64,000 bases of DNA, taken from NCBI GenBank assembly GCA_902628645.1, contig CACONS010000002.1, positions 1 through 64,000 of the forward strand, in the 5' to 3' direction. How positions within the stretch are numbered: position 1 is the first letter of the stretch; each line of letters starts with the position of its first letter. The notes under the pieces are model-generated. The model was given only the letters and a program-made list of their open reading frames with translations, did no database searches and was not told the DNA's origin. Positions 8,121 to 16,221 of the stretch are shown here, in pieces. The position numbers were made by a program, and so were the translations under genes. The stretch is from an uncultured Alphaproteobacteria bacterium (GTDB lineage: Bacteria; Pseudomonadota; Alphaproteobacteria; HIMB59; GCA-002718135).

Positions 8121-8858
8121 TTAATAAGTAGCTCGGCCTCCACTCAAATCAAAAGTTGAGCCTGTTGTATAAGAATTTTCTTCAGAAGACATCCATGCAA
8201 CTAAAGAAGCTAATTCTTCAACCAACACAAATCTATTTCTAGGAATTTTTGATAACATATAATCAATATGTTCTTGCGTAATTTGATCAAAAATCCGGGT
8301 CTTAGCAGGTGCTGGGGTAACACAATTCACTGAAATGTTATTTTCAGCTAATTCTTTTCCTAAAGATTTAGTAAGAGCGATAACTCCTGCTTTAGCAGCA
8401 CTATAAGGCATTGCATTAGGATTACCTTCCTTACCAGCTATCGAAGAAATATTAACAATACGTCCATAATTATTTTTAATAAAATGAGGAACTGTAGTTT
8501 TACAGCAATAAAATACTCCACTAAGATCTATGTCTATAACTTTTTTCCATTCTTCAAGTGGATAATCCCATGTCTTAAAGTTTGGTCCAGCTATTCCTGC
8601 ATTATTAACTAAAATATCAATTTTGTTTTCATAAGTAAGACTTTCAGTAAATGCATTTTCTACACTTTTATAATTTGAAACATCAACTTCAATTTTTTGA
8701 GTATTTTTTAGATCAACTTTATTTAAATATTCTGTATCTTTATCCCATATTAATACTCTTGCACCTGACTCTATAAATCTTTTTGTAATTGCTAACCCAA
8801 AGCCTTGTGCTCCACCAGTGACAATTGCTACTCTATTTTCTAAATTAATTTTATTCAT
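8121..8858 (-). CDS. Short-chain dehydrogenase/reductase (SDR)
   Basis: The 245-residue classical SDR has a cofactor motif TGGAQGFG (about 14-21), NNAG (about 85-88), a catalytic Ser in NISSIAG (about 136) and YSAAK (about 151-155). The family oxidises or reduces an alcohol/ketone pair with NAD(P). Asp at the end of the second strand (IWDKD) favours NAD. It overlaps the peroxiredoxin gene by 4 nt in an ATGA arrangement, so it is co-transcribed with it. The convergent sugar transporter suggests a sugar or polyol substrate, but nothing in the sequence names one. Confidence 0.85.
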   Translation of the reverse strand: MNKINLENRVAIVTGGAQGFGLAITKRFIESGARVLIWDKDTEYLNKVDLKNTQKIEVDVSNYKSVENAFTESLTYENKIDILVNNAGIAGPNFKTWDYPLEEWKKVIDIDLSGVFYCCKTTVPHFIKNNYGRIVNISSIAGKEGNPNAMPYSAAKAGVIALTKSLGKELAENNISVNCVTPAPAKTRIFDQITQEHIDYMLSKIPRNRFVLVEELASLVAWMSSEENSYTTGSTFDLSGGRATY

Positions 8859-9322
8859 TGGACTTGTTCTAAAATATATTCTGGTGAACTTACATGATAT
8901 TCACCATCATTTTCAATAAACTTGTTTATAATCATATTATTCTCAATGATCATTGCAAATCTTCGACACCTAAAGCCCATATAATTTTTTGTCTTATCAG
9001 ATATCAAGTCAAAATACTTTGTAATCTCAGCATTTCCGTCTGCAATTCCATTGATCTTTTCTCCATCTGTATAACTCAATAACCAAGATTTCATAACATG
9101 TTCATCGTTTACAGAAAGACAATAAATTCCATCAATTTTTTTATTTATAAATGAATTATATAATTTTATGTAACCTGGAAGATGTTTTTCAGAACAAGTT
9201 GGTGTAAACGCTCCTGGTACTCCAAATAGGATAATTTTTTTATTTATGAATTCATTTTTTAATGAAGATACTGAAGATACACCTTTTTTAATAATAGGTA
9301 CTTTAAAGTCATTAATAATCAT
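8855..9322 (-). CDS. Peroxiredoxin, Prx5/AhpE-type redoxin
   Basis: The protein shows the Prx5 active-site block VPGAFTPTCSEKHLPGY with the peroxidatic Cys, followed by a conserved Arg in RCRRFAMII. Such enzymes reduce H2O2 and organic peroxides using glutathione, glutaredoxin or thioredoxin. The frame opens with a TTG at 9352, but the first ATG (9322) fits the family N-terminus (MIINDFKVPII). It also avoids a 26-nt overlap with the upstream DsbD-like gene, so 155 residues is preferred. There is no signal peptide, so it is probably cytoplasmic. It lies between a membrane thiol reductase gene and an SDR gene. Confidence 0.85.
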   Translation of the reverse strand: MIINDFKVPIIKKGVSSVSSLKNEFINKKIILFGVPGAFTPTCSEKHLPGYIKLYNSFINKKIDGIYCLSVNDEHVMKSWLLSYTDGEKINGIADGNAEITKYFDLISDKTKNYMGFRCRRFAMIIENNMIINKFIENDGEYHVSSPEYILEQVQ

Positions 9323-9326
9323 GCTT

Positions 9327-11384
9327 TCATTTAACTTTATTATATGTTTCAAATATTTGTTTTTCAGTCAATATTTCACTCATTATTATACCTTCTGGAA
9401 ACTTTGACGAGTAAAAAGCATTAAATGGTATGCCAAATTTATTATATTTTTTTAAAAATTTAGTTATCTTTTCATTTGGTTTTGTCCAATCAGCTTTTAT
9501 TAATGTCACTTCTTCTTCATCAAAAAATTTTGAAACAGTTTCTAAATTTAAAACATTAATTTTATTAAACTTACAGGTAATGCACCAATCTGCCGTTATA
9601 TCTAAAAAAACAATTTCATTATTAGCTATTATTTCAGGAATACTTTTGGAATTAAAATCTAACCAATTATTACTTTTATAATTTTCTTCATTAATTTTTT
9701 GAAAGGAATTTAAATATGGAGTTAAAAAGAAAATAATTATTAAAGAAATAATTAATGGAATTTGAAAAATTCTAAATTTTAAAATTGCTGATATTAAGAT
9801 TAATAAAACAGTAAATGTAACTATAAAAAAATAATTAAAATAATTATTTAATATACTTAAAAGCCAAACTATTGTTATTAATAATAAAATAGATAGAAAA
9901 TATTTAAAATAAATCATCCATTTTCCAGATCGAGGCAAGAAGGAAATTAGGCCTGGAAAAAAAGCAATAACTAAATAAGGTAAGCTCATTCCTATACCCA
10001 TAAAAAGGAATATTAAAAATAGATACGTTGTTGATTGAGTAAATGCAGCTGTGACAGCTGTTCCTAAATAAGGTGCAGAACAAGGTGTAGCAAGTAATGT
10101 AGCAAAAAAACCATTAAAGAAATTTTTTGAATAAAAATTATTTCCTAAATTTAAAATTTTTGATGAAAATAAAAAACCTGGTAAATTTATTTGGAAAAGA
10201 CCGAGTGTATTCAAGAAGAACATTGATATAATTATCAAAATGAACATTAAAAAGTAGGGTTCTTGAAATTGCATACCCCAGGATATTGAAATATTAATTT
10301 TTTTAAGCAAAGCAAAAAATACACCAAGTATTAGAAAAGAAGTGATAATTCCTAATACTGTTACAAAAAAACTTCTTTTTATCTTTTTATCTTCAGTATT
10401 AATTACAGATAATAATTTTAAGGATAATACCGGAAAAACACATGGCATAAGGTTTAAAATAAAACCACCTAATAGTGAAATTAAGAGTAAGTATATAAGA
10501 CTAGTGTTTATAGAAATGTTTTTATCTACATTTTCAATTTCTACATTTTTTTCAACTTTGAAACTGTGATTGTTATCATAAAAAAATATTTCTATTGGAA
10601 ATTTTTTTTCATTAAATTGATCGGCACTATAATATAAAGAGGTATTCAATTTTTGGAAATCGAGGGAATAATTATTTATTGGTTCCACAACTGGCAATCC
10701 AAATGGTGTGTGAATAAAAATTTTTGGATCATCAAAAAAAGAGTTAGTTGATATTTCTATATCAAAAATAACGTTATTACTATTTTCAATAGCCTTAATT
10801 GAGAAATTAGAAATGGGCGTGAAATCAATATTATTGTTTAAAGTAGTAGATAAAACTTTTTCAATTTCAAAAAAATAATCTGTGTAAGCCCCATCTCCAG
10901 ATGGTAAGTTTAAAAATATATTAGCATTACCTGGAATACAAACATCTCTACAAACTAAATAATTAATATTTAAATTTAAATTTGTTTGTTTTTGATTGTC
11001 TTCAATGTCTACAATCAAAGGAAATATAACTTTATCTTTATATCCAATTGATTTTAAACCTAGTATTTCAAATTCTATTGGCTCTGGCCATAATATTTTA
11101 ATATCTTTCACATTTGATGAATTATTCCATATAATTTTTTGGGGAAAACCGCCTCCTCCTGGAGATTTCCAATATGTTTTCCATTCCTCTTCTAGTTCGT
11201 ATTCTAATCCTAAAATTAATTGATTATTATTATTTGTTGTGCTCATTGGTGAAATTAATCTAACTTTTGATTTTTCACTAATTGCCCAATCTGAAGATAA
11301 AGAATATCCAGCTGTGCTAAATAGTCCAAGAGCAAGTATTATTGCAATTTTTAACAAATTTATAACTTTTATTACCTTGTTCAT
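9327..11384 (-). CDS. DsbD/ScsB-like thiol:disulfide interchange protein
   Basis: This 685-residue, three-domain protein has a signal peptide (to about residue 29). Next is a periplasmic beta-rich domain with a CRDVC pair (about 145-150). An eight-helix membrane core follows with the redox cysteines NLMPCVFP (about 310) and ATPCSAPYLG (about 435). A C-terminal thioredoxin-like domain carries DWCITCKF (about 598). The architecture moves electrons from cytoplasmic thioredoxin to periplasmic thiol proteins. The long N-terminal part and the CxxxC pair look closer to ScsB of alphaproteobacteria than to enterobacterial DsbD, which is a judgement by eye. The peroxiredoxin gene follows 4 nt after its stop. 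Confidence 0.82.
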   Translation of the reverse strand: MNKVIKVINLLKIAIILALGLFSTAGYSLSSDWAISEKSKVRLISPMSTTNNNNQLILGLEYELEEEWKTYWKSPGGGGFPQKIIWNNSSNVKDIKILWPEPIEFEILGLKSIGYKDKVIFPLIVDIEDNQKQTNLNLNINYLVCRDVCIPGNANIFLNLPSGDGAYTDYFFEIEKVLSTTLNNNIDFTPISNFSIKAIENSNNVIFDIEISTNSFFDDPKIFIHTPFGLPVVEPINNYSLDFQKLNTSLYYSADQFNEKKFPIEIFFYDNNHSFKVEKNVEIENVDKNISINTSLIYLLLISLLGGFILNLMPCVFPVLSLKLLSVINTEDKKIKRSFFVTVLGIITSFLILGVFFALLKKINISISWGMQFQEPYFLMFILIIISMFFLNTLGLFQINLPGFLFSSKILNLGNNFYSKNFFNGFFATLLATPCSAPYLGTAVTAAFTQSTTYLFLIFLFMGIGMSLPYLVIAFFPGLISFLPRSGKWMIYFKYFLSILLLITIVWLLSILNNYFNYFFIVTFTVLLILISAILKFRIFQIPLIISLIIIFFLTPYLNSFQKINEENYKSNNWLDFNSKSIPEIIANNEIVFLDITADWCITCKFNKINVLNLETVSKFFDEEEVTLIKADWTKPNEKITKFLKKYNKFGIPFNAFYSSKFPEGIIMSEILTEKQIFETYNKVK

Positions 11385-11441
11385 ATAAAATAAATCAATA
11401 CAATATTGAAAAATATAAATTAACGCGAATATATATACTAT

Positions 11442-11993
11442 ATGAATTTAACTGGTCAGTTTTTAATTTCAATGCCTTCATTAGAAGATGATAGATTTGA
11501 AAAAACAGTAATTTATATGTGTGCACACTCAAAAGATGGGGCAATGGGTATAATAATTAACAAAAAAATTGATTATGATCTCTACCCTGATTTGCTTGAA
11601 CAACTGGGTATAGACAAGCCATTAGAAGATAAGAAACTTTACATTCGCTATGGTGGACCTGTTGAAAGTGGTAGAGGATTTGTCTTACATTCTGATGAAG
11701 TAATTCAAAAAGAAACGCTAACAATAGATAAGGGTGTTGCATTAACTAGTACTTCAGAATTTTTTGAAGACCTTTCTAAAGGTAATGGACCTAAAAATAG
11801 CATCCTAGCTCTTGGATACGCAGGATGGGGTCCAGGACAAATTGAAAAAGAATTAGCTTCAAATAGCTGGATGACACTTAAAGCAAACAGTGATTTTATC
11901 TTTGATGAAAAAGTTAACAACAAATGGAAAGATGCATTTAACTTATTAGGAATTGATGCGAACAAACTTTCATTGTTTTCTGGAAATTGTTAA
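11442..11993 (+). CDS. YqgE/AlgH family protein
   Basis: The 183-residue protein is full length for the family and recognisable throughout. It opens with LTGQFLISMPSLEDDRFEKT, then has GAMGIIINK, RYGGPVESGRGFVLHS and a LGYAGWGPGQIEKELASNSWM block. YqgE/AlgH is widespread in proteobacteria, and its biochemical role is not settled. The ATG lies in an AT-rich leader shared with the divergent DsbD-like gene, 57 nt away. Its stop codon touches the stop of the small convergent gene that follows. Confidence 0.9.
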   Translation: MNLTGQFLISMPSLEDDRFEKTVIYMCAHSKDGAMGIIINKKIDYDLYPDLLEQLGIDKPLEDKKLYIRYGGPVESGRGFVLHSDEVIQKETLTIDKGVALTSTSEFFEDLSKGNGPKNSILALGYAGWGPGQIEKELASNSWMTLKANSDFIFDEKVNNKWKDAFNLLGIDANKLSLFSGNC

Positions 11994-12185
11994 CTAAAGA
12001 TTTATCTCAAAAATTCTTTCTTTATCCTTCTCAATAATTTTTTTAATTTTGAACTTTGATGTCTTACTAAGTTTTTCTCCTTTATTAGTCATGAATGATT
12101 TCATTTTAATCACCTCTTTTTCAGGCATTTTTCTTTCGTATTTTAAAATATTTTTTTTGCCAGAAATTACAAAAACAGTTTTCAT
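11994..12185 (-). CDS. Small basic protein of unknown function
   Basis: The frame can start at 12197, but a GGAGA sequence 7 nt before the ATG at 12185 points to the shorter 63-residue form beginning MKTVFVISGKKNILKYERKM. It is strongly basic (many Lys), without signal peptide, membrane segment or cysteine. The N-terminus reads as a beta strand and turn, the rest as charged helix. It ends exactly where the convergent yqgE-like gene ends. The good ribosome site supports a real gene. No family was recognised. Confidence 0.5.
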   Translation of the reverse strand: MKTVFVISGKKNILKYERKMPEKEVIKMKSFMTNKGEKLSKTSKFKIKKIIEKDKERIFEINL

Positions 12186-12304
12186 TTTTTTCTCCATTAA
12201 ATTTTAGAATTACATTAATTTTTTACTTATAGAAGTCATTAAATCAATCAAAAAGGGAAATCCAATTTATTATTTTTTTGAAATTTTTTTTTTATAATAT
12301 TTAA

Positions 12305-12323
12305 GGGGGAGATAATCTCCCCC
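12305..12323 (-). terminator. GC-rich hairpin downstream of the ammonium transporter gene
   Basis: The 19-nt palindrome has GGGGGAGA and TCTCCCCC arms with a 3-nt loop, 53 nt beyond the amt stop. It is the strongest GC cluster in the area and probably ends the amt transcript. On the minus strand it is followed by TTAAATATTAT rather than a clean T run, so termination may be partial or the hairpin may act as a 3' stabiliser. Confidence 0.5.
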
Positions 12324-12375
12324 AAATAATAGCAGCTAACTATTGGAAGGTATTGTGTTAACTACTAAACCTAAT

Positions 12376-13662
12376 TTAATCACGAATAGAATAAGCTATT
12401 ACACCGACTTCAGCTTTGTCAGTTCCTAGTTTTTCTGCCTCCTCACTAATGCGAAGACCCATTGTATTTTTAATTATATAAATAACTATATATGATGTGA
12501 TAAATACAAATAAACATATTGAAGCTACACCAAGTAATTGAGTAGCATAAGAAGCATCAGGATTTGTAAATGGTACAACTAGAGTACCCCATATACCTGC
12601 AAACATGTGAACAGGAATAGCTCCAACTACATCATCAAGTTTTAGGGAATTTAAAAGCTGAGTTCCATAATACATAATTACTCCACCAATAGCTCCAATA
12701 AAAATTGCTAGAAGTGGTGACGGCATTAAAGGTTCTGCTGTAATAGAAACTAATCCTGCAAGAGCTCCATTGAGCATCATAACAATATCTGTCTTTCCAC
12801 CAATTAATCTAGTTATTGCAGCACCTGCCATACATCCTCCACATGCAGCTAGCTGTGTGTTCATAAATATTTGTGACATGGCTGTTGCATCCTCATAGGA
12901 CCCTAATGCTAGTTGTGATCCTCCATTAAAACCATACCAACCCATCCATAAGATGAATGTTCCAAGTGTTACGAGAGGTATCGAAGAAGGAGCAAATGGT
13001 GCCATATTGGCAGGTTCACCTGACTCAGTAAATCTACCAAGTCTAGGACCTAATAATATAACACCGGCTAAAGCAGCAGATCCTCCACATGCGTGAACTA
13101 ATGTTGATCCAGCAAAATCAGAAAAGCCAATGGCATCAAGCCAACCGCCTCCCCATTCCCATCCCATTTGTATAGGATAAATAAAACCTCCAAGTATTGC
13201 AGCAAAAACAAAAAATGGCCAAATTTTTATTCTTTCCGCAACAGCACCAGAAACAATTGAAACAGTAGCACAAACGAATAATGCTTGAAAAAACCAATCA
13301 GAAGCATCTGAATATCCAGTTTCTATTGATGTATTATCAGTCCATAAAGAAGGAAAACCTAAATAACCTCCTTCTGGAACTCCATAGCCTAAGTTATAAC
13401 CAAACAAATAAAACACTATGGAAACAATTGCAAATTTGCCAATATTTTTTGCAGCAATTGTTGAAACACTTCTAGTTGTAACAAGCCCAGATTCTAAAAA
13501 TAAAAAACCTGCAGCCATCCACATTACTAAAAAACCACAAACTAAAAATGAAAATGTATTTAAAATATATGCAACCTCTGCATCTACTTCTGCATTTGCA
13601 TATGAACTAAAAAATAAAGTAGGAATTATTATTCCTATTAAATAAAGAGATTTTCTAAACAT
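12376..13662 (-). CDS. amt: Ammonium transporter (Amt/MEP family)
   Basis: The ATG at 13662 is chosen because GGAGG lies 4 nt upstream and it begins a signal peptide (MFRKSLYLIG to ...SYANA), as in many bacterial Amt proteins; a GTG-started extension to 13698 is not needed. The 428-residue protein has about eleven membrane helices and both pore histidines, in LVHACGGSAALAG and IPVHMFAGIWGTL. It moves ammonium into the cell, probably as a trimer. No PII gene lies beside it. The long leader carries two glutamine riboswitches, so expression is probably tied to the intracellular glutamine level. Confidence 0.95.
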   Translation of the reverse strand: MFRKSLYLIGIIIPTLFFSSYANAEVDAEVAYILNTFSFLVCGFLVMWMAAGFLFLESGLVTTRSVSTIAAKNIGKFAIVSIVFYLFGYNLGYGVPEGGYLGFPSLWTDNTSIETGYSDASDWFFQALFVCATVSIVSGAVAERIKIWPFFVFAAILGGFIYPIQMGWEWGGGWLDAIGFSDFAGSTLVHACGGSAALAGVILLGPRLGRFTESGEPANMAPFAPSSIPLVTLGTFILWMGWYGFNGGSQLALGSYEDATAMSQIFMNTQLAACGGCMAGAAITRLIGGKTDIVMMLNGALAGLVSITAEPLMPSPLLAIFIGAIGGVIMYYGTQLLNSLKLDDVVGAIPVHMFAGIWGTLVVPFTNPDASYATQLLGVASICLFVFITSYIVIYIIKNTMGLRISEEAEKLGTDKAEVGVIAYSIRD

Positions 13663-13685
13663 CAATCCTCCATTATAATTTTCAC

Positions 13686-13711
13686 AACACCTGCCCACCT
13701 TGAGCGGTGTT
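13686..13711 (-). promoter_or_regulatory. Hairpin between the riboswitches and the amt ribosome site (possible expression platform)
   Basis: AACACC and GGTGTT (minus strand) can pair around a GC-containing interior, 15 nt before the GGAGG (13667-13671) of amt. It is not followed by a T tract, so it does not look like an intrinsic terminator. It could be part of a translational expression platform of the tandem riboswitch. Confidence 0.35.
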
Positions 13712-13750
13712 TAATTCATGCGTAGCTATGGAAATTATAATATAAGATCC

Positions 13751-13799
13751 GCGTTCCTTCGGTTTAACCTACTTCCGATCTGCTTTCACAGATTGAACG
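13751..13799 (-). ncRNA. Glutamine riboswitch (glnA motif), gene-proximal copy
   Basis: Minus strand, 49 nt. P1 is formed by 5' CGTTC and 3' GAACG. P2 pairs AUCUG with CAGAU. The invariant core GGAAGTAG follows, then P3 GGTTAAACC, then CGAAGGAACGC closing P1. These are the conserved elements of the glnA RNA motif, a glutamine-sensing aptamer known from cyanobacteria and marine metagenomes upstream of nitrogen genes. It lies 88 nt upstream of the amt start codon, consistent with control of amt by glutamine. Confidence 0.88.
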
Positions 13800-13816
13800 A
13801 TTTAATAACTTAGCAT

Positions 13817-13866
13817 GCGTTCCTTCGACTTTCGTCTACTTCCGTCACTCAAAAGAGTGATGAACG
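13817..13866 (-). ncRNA. Glutamine riboswitch (glnA motif), distal copy
   Basis: Minus strand, 50 nt. P1 is again CGTTC with GAACG. P2 is CACUC/GAGUG with a UUUU loop. The core GGAAGTAG is identical to the other copy. P3 is GAC-GAAA-GUC with a GNRA tetraloop, followed by CGAAGGAACGC. The helices differ in sequence from the proximal copy while the core is unchanged, so covariation within this one leader supports the fold. The 17-nt spacing makes a tandem arrangement, as reported for this riboswitch class. Confidence 0.9.
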
Positions 13867-13903
13867 TATGTGCTGATATAATTTAATATTAATTTTTTGT
13901 AAG

Positions 13904-13931
13904 ATTATAATGGTTAAAATAAATATGCAAA
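13904..13931 (-). promoter_or_regulatory. Candidate sigma70 promoter for amt
   Basis: On the minus strand TTTGCA (13926-13931) and a perfect TATAAT (13904-13909) are 16 nt apart. Transcription would begin near 13897, about 30 nt before the first riboswitch, so both aptamers would be in the leader. The -35 hexamer lies inside the inverted repeat at 13923-13941. Confidence 0.6.
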
Positions 13932-13941
13932 AATTGCATAT
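13923..13941. repeat. Inverted repeat overlapping the amt -35 element (possible operator)
   Basis: ATATGCAA and TTGCATAT are perfect inverted repeats of 8 bp separated by AAA. The repeat covers the candidate -35 hexamer of the amt promoter, a position typical of a transcription factor site. The half-sites contain TGCA but the spacing does not fit the usual NtrC site. Confidence 0.45.
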
Positions 13942-13947
13942 GCAAAT

Positions 13948-13969
13948 ATTTCCTAGGATTATGGGAAAT
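13948..13969 (-). terminator. Weak hairpin downstream of the Gfo/Idh operon
   Basis: ATTTCC and GGAAAT can pair over 6 bp with a 10-nt loop, 5 nt after the stop codon of the dehydrogenase gene. The run after it (ATTTGC) is not T-rich. It may end the Gfo/Idh operon weakly before the amt promoter. Confidence 0.3.
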
Positions 13970-13974
13970 CTTGT

Positions 13975-15126
13975 CTATTTTATTGTTGATAAATCAGTCC
14001 AAGCAGAATGATTATTACTAGAGTTTACACTAGCATTTATAAACTTCATTATATGCAAACCATCGTCAATATTTGGAAGAAGCTTTAATAATTCTTCTTT
14101 ATTTTCCTTATTTAGAATAACATCTGCAACATCTGAGTAAATTTGTGCAAACGCTTCAAGATATCCTTCTGGATGACCTGCAGGGATTCGGACATTGGCT
14201 TCAGTTCCTTCAACTTTAATCGAACCACCTCTAGTTATTATCTGACTCGCCTGCCCTACTTGACTAAAAGTTGCATAATTTGGATTTTCTTGACTCCATT
14301 TCAATGCACCCTTTTCACCGTAAATGGCAACACTAAAATTATTTTCTTCACCTGTTGCAACTTGAGAAATAGATAATGATCCCTTAGCTCCATTATTTAA
14401 TCTGATCATTATAGAAGCATCATCATCTAATTTTCTTCCTTCAACAAAGGTCGTAAGATCTGCACTAACTGATTGTAATTTCAATTGAGTTATAAATTCT
14501 AACAAATGCATAGTGTGACTTCCAATATCACCCACAGCTCCTGCAGCTCCACTTCTTGAAGGATCTGTTCTCCATTCAGCTTGTTTATTTGAACCTGAGT
14601 CTTCTTCTTTTGACCCAAGCCAGCCTTGAAGATAAGATCCTTTAACAATTCTAATTTTGCCAAGTGCTCCATTTTCAATAAGTGATCTCATCACTCTTAC
14701 AACTGGATATCCAGAATAATTATGAGTTAAGAAAAAATGAGCATTTGATTTAGAAACTGCTTCAAGTAATTTATGAGCATCTTCCATCGTAGAAGTCATA
14801 GGTTTATCACAAATGACATGAATTTTTTTATTTAGAAATTCTATTGCTGGCGCAGCATGCATGTGATTTGGTGTAACAATGGATACTACTTCAATGCCAT
14901 CATCTCTTTTAGATTCTTCTTCAGCCATAGTTTTAAAATCAGGGTAACTTCTAGAAGGATCAAGACCAATTTCTTCAGCAGATTTAGCTGCTTTCTCAGC
15001 AGTTGAAGATAAGCAACCAGCAACAAATTCATACTTATCGTCCATTCTTGCACATAAACGATGTACAGCTCCTATAAAAGCTCCCTGGCCACCACCTATC
15101 ATTCCGAGTTTTAATCTTCTTCCCAT
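13975..15126 (-). CDS. Gfo/Idh/MocA family sugar or cyclitol dehydrogenase
   Basis: The 383-residue protein has an N-terminal Rossmann fold with GMIGGGQGAFIG (about 8-19) and the family signature CDKPMTST (about 107-114). The catalytic Lys lies in that DKP motif, and a later GDIGSHTMHLLE block carries Asp and His. Members oxidise sugars, inositols or glycosides with NAD(P), often forming 3-keto or 2-keto products. The upstream gene is a TIM-barrel isomerase/epimerase 9 nt away. The pair is a common catabolic module for cyclitols and for glycosides through keto-sugars. The substrate cannot be assigned. No transporter is encoded directly beside it. Confidence 0.88.
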   Translation of the reverse strand: MGRRLKLGMIGGGQGAFIGAVHRLCARMDDKYEFVAGCLSSTAEKAAKSAEEIGLDPSRSYPDFKTMAEEESKRDDGIEVVSIVTPNHMHAAPAIEFLNKKIHVICDKPMTSTMEDAHKLLEAVSKSNAHFFLTHNYSGYPVVRVMRSLIENGALGKIRIVKGSYLQGWLGSKEEDSGSNKQAEWRTDPSRSGAAGAVGDIGSHTMHLLEFITQLKLQSVSADLTTFVEGRKLDDDASIMIRLNNGAKGSLSISQVATGEENNFSVAIYGEKGALKWSQENPNYATFSQVGQASQIITRGGSIKVEGTEANVRIPAGHPEGYLEAFAQIYSDVADVILNKENKEELLKLLPNIDDGLHIMKFINASVNSSNNHSAWTDLSTIK

Positions 15127-15135
15127 AATAACTCC

Positions 15136-16188
15136 TTAAATACCTAAAATCTTTTTATTAGCTTGCTCATCAGTTCCAGAGCTTGCAAAATCATCAAATG
15201 CTTTGTCTGTAACTTCAATAATGTGATTTCGAATAAATGGAGCTCCTTCAGCTGCGCCTTGTTCAGGACTTTTAATACAGCATTCCCATTCTAAAACTGC
15301 CCATCCATCAAAATTATAACCAGAGAGTTTTGAAAAAATTGATTTAAAATCAACCTGACCATCACCAAGTGATCTGAATCTTCCTGCTCTGTTTATCCAT
15401 GATTGATAACCTCCGTAAACTCCTTGTCTGCCAGATGGATTAAATTCTGCATCTTTAACATGAAACATTTTTATTCTTTCATGGTAAATATCAATGTGAT
15501 CAAGATAGTTTAAACATTGGAGAACATAATGACTTGGATCATACAACATATTACAACGTTTATGATTATTTACTTTCTCTAAAAATATTTCGAAAGTTGA
15601 ACCGTCGTGTAAATCCTCACTAGGGTGAATTTCGTAACATAGATCCACCCCACAATCATCAAATTTATCTAAAATTGGATGCCACCTTTTTGCTAATTCA
15701 CCAAAAGCTTCATCTTCTAAACCTGCAGGTCTTTGAGGAAATGGATAAAGAAAGGGCCAACATAAAGCACCAGAAAATGTAGCAGCAGTTTTTAAATTTA
15801 AGTTTTTTGATGCTTGAGCGACATTCATCATCCTTTTTACAGCCCATTCTTGTCTAGCTTTTGGATTACCCTTTACCTCATCAGCAGCAAAACCATCAAA
15901 GAGTGTGTCGTAAGCAGGATGAACTGCAACCAATTGACCGGTTAGATGAGATGCAATATCAGTTATTTCAAGATTAAAATTTTTTGCTATTCCTTTTATT
16001 TCATCACAGTAATCTTTACTCGAAGCTGCTTTGTCTAAATCAAAAACTGCTAAATTTTCTGCTGGTAATTGAATTCCTTTATATCCAAGATCAGATACCC
16101 ATTTACAGATACTGGGAAGTGAATTAAATGGTTCTTTATCTCCTATAAACTGTGCTAAAAATATAGCAGGCCCTTTAATTTTTTTCAT
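15136..16188 (-). CDS. Sugar phosphate isomerase/epimerase-like TIM barrel (AP endonuclease 2 family)
   Basis: This 350-residue protein is of the xylose-isomerase-like TIM-barrel family. Likely metal ligands are the Glu in CYEIHPSED, Asp/His in YDPSHYVLQ, the His in MFHVKDAEF and the late Glu in AVLEWECC. The family includes IolE, hydroxypyruvate isomerase and keto-sugar epimerases. It starts at an ATG after TGGAGAAAATT and is followed 9 nt later by the Gfo/Idh dehydrogenase. The two probably act in sequence on an oxidised sugar. Its exact reaction is not visible from sequence. Confidence 0.82.
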   Translation of the reverse strand: MKKIKGPAIFLAQFIGDKEPFNSLPSICKWVSDLGYKGIQLPAENLAVFDLDKAASSKDYCDEIKGIAKNFNLEITDIASHLTGQLVAVHPAYDTLFDGFAADEVKGNPKARQEWAVKRMMNVAQASKNLNLKTAATFSGALCWPFLYPFPQRPAGLEDEAFGELAKRWHPILDKFDDCGVDLCYEIHPSEDLHDGSTFEIFLEKVNNHKRCNMLYDPSHYVLQCLNYLDHIDIYHERIKMFHVKDAEFNPSGRQGVYGGYQSWINRAGRFRSLGDGQVDFKSIFSKLSGYNFDGWAVLEWECCIKSPEQGAAEGAPFIRNHIIEVTDKAFDDFASSGTDEQANKKILGI

Positions 16189-16221
16189 AAATTTTCTCCA
16201 AACTATTTAAACATGAAACTT

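Noticed and set aside
13281-13645. Two plus-strand open frames inside amt
   Set aside because: They are antisense to a fully recognisable Amt protein and have no ribosome site or family similarity.
13663-13698. GTG-started extension of the ammonium transporter
   Set aside because: The ATG at 13662 has GGAGG at good spacing and begins a normal signal peptide.
13923-13941. NtrC binding site
   Set aside because: The TGCA half-sites are only 5 nt apart, unlike the longer spacing of the usual NtrC site, so only a generic operator-like repeat is reported.
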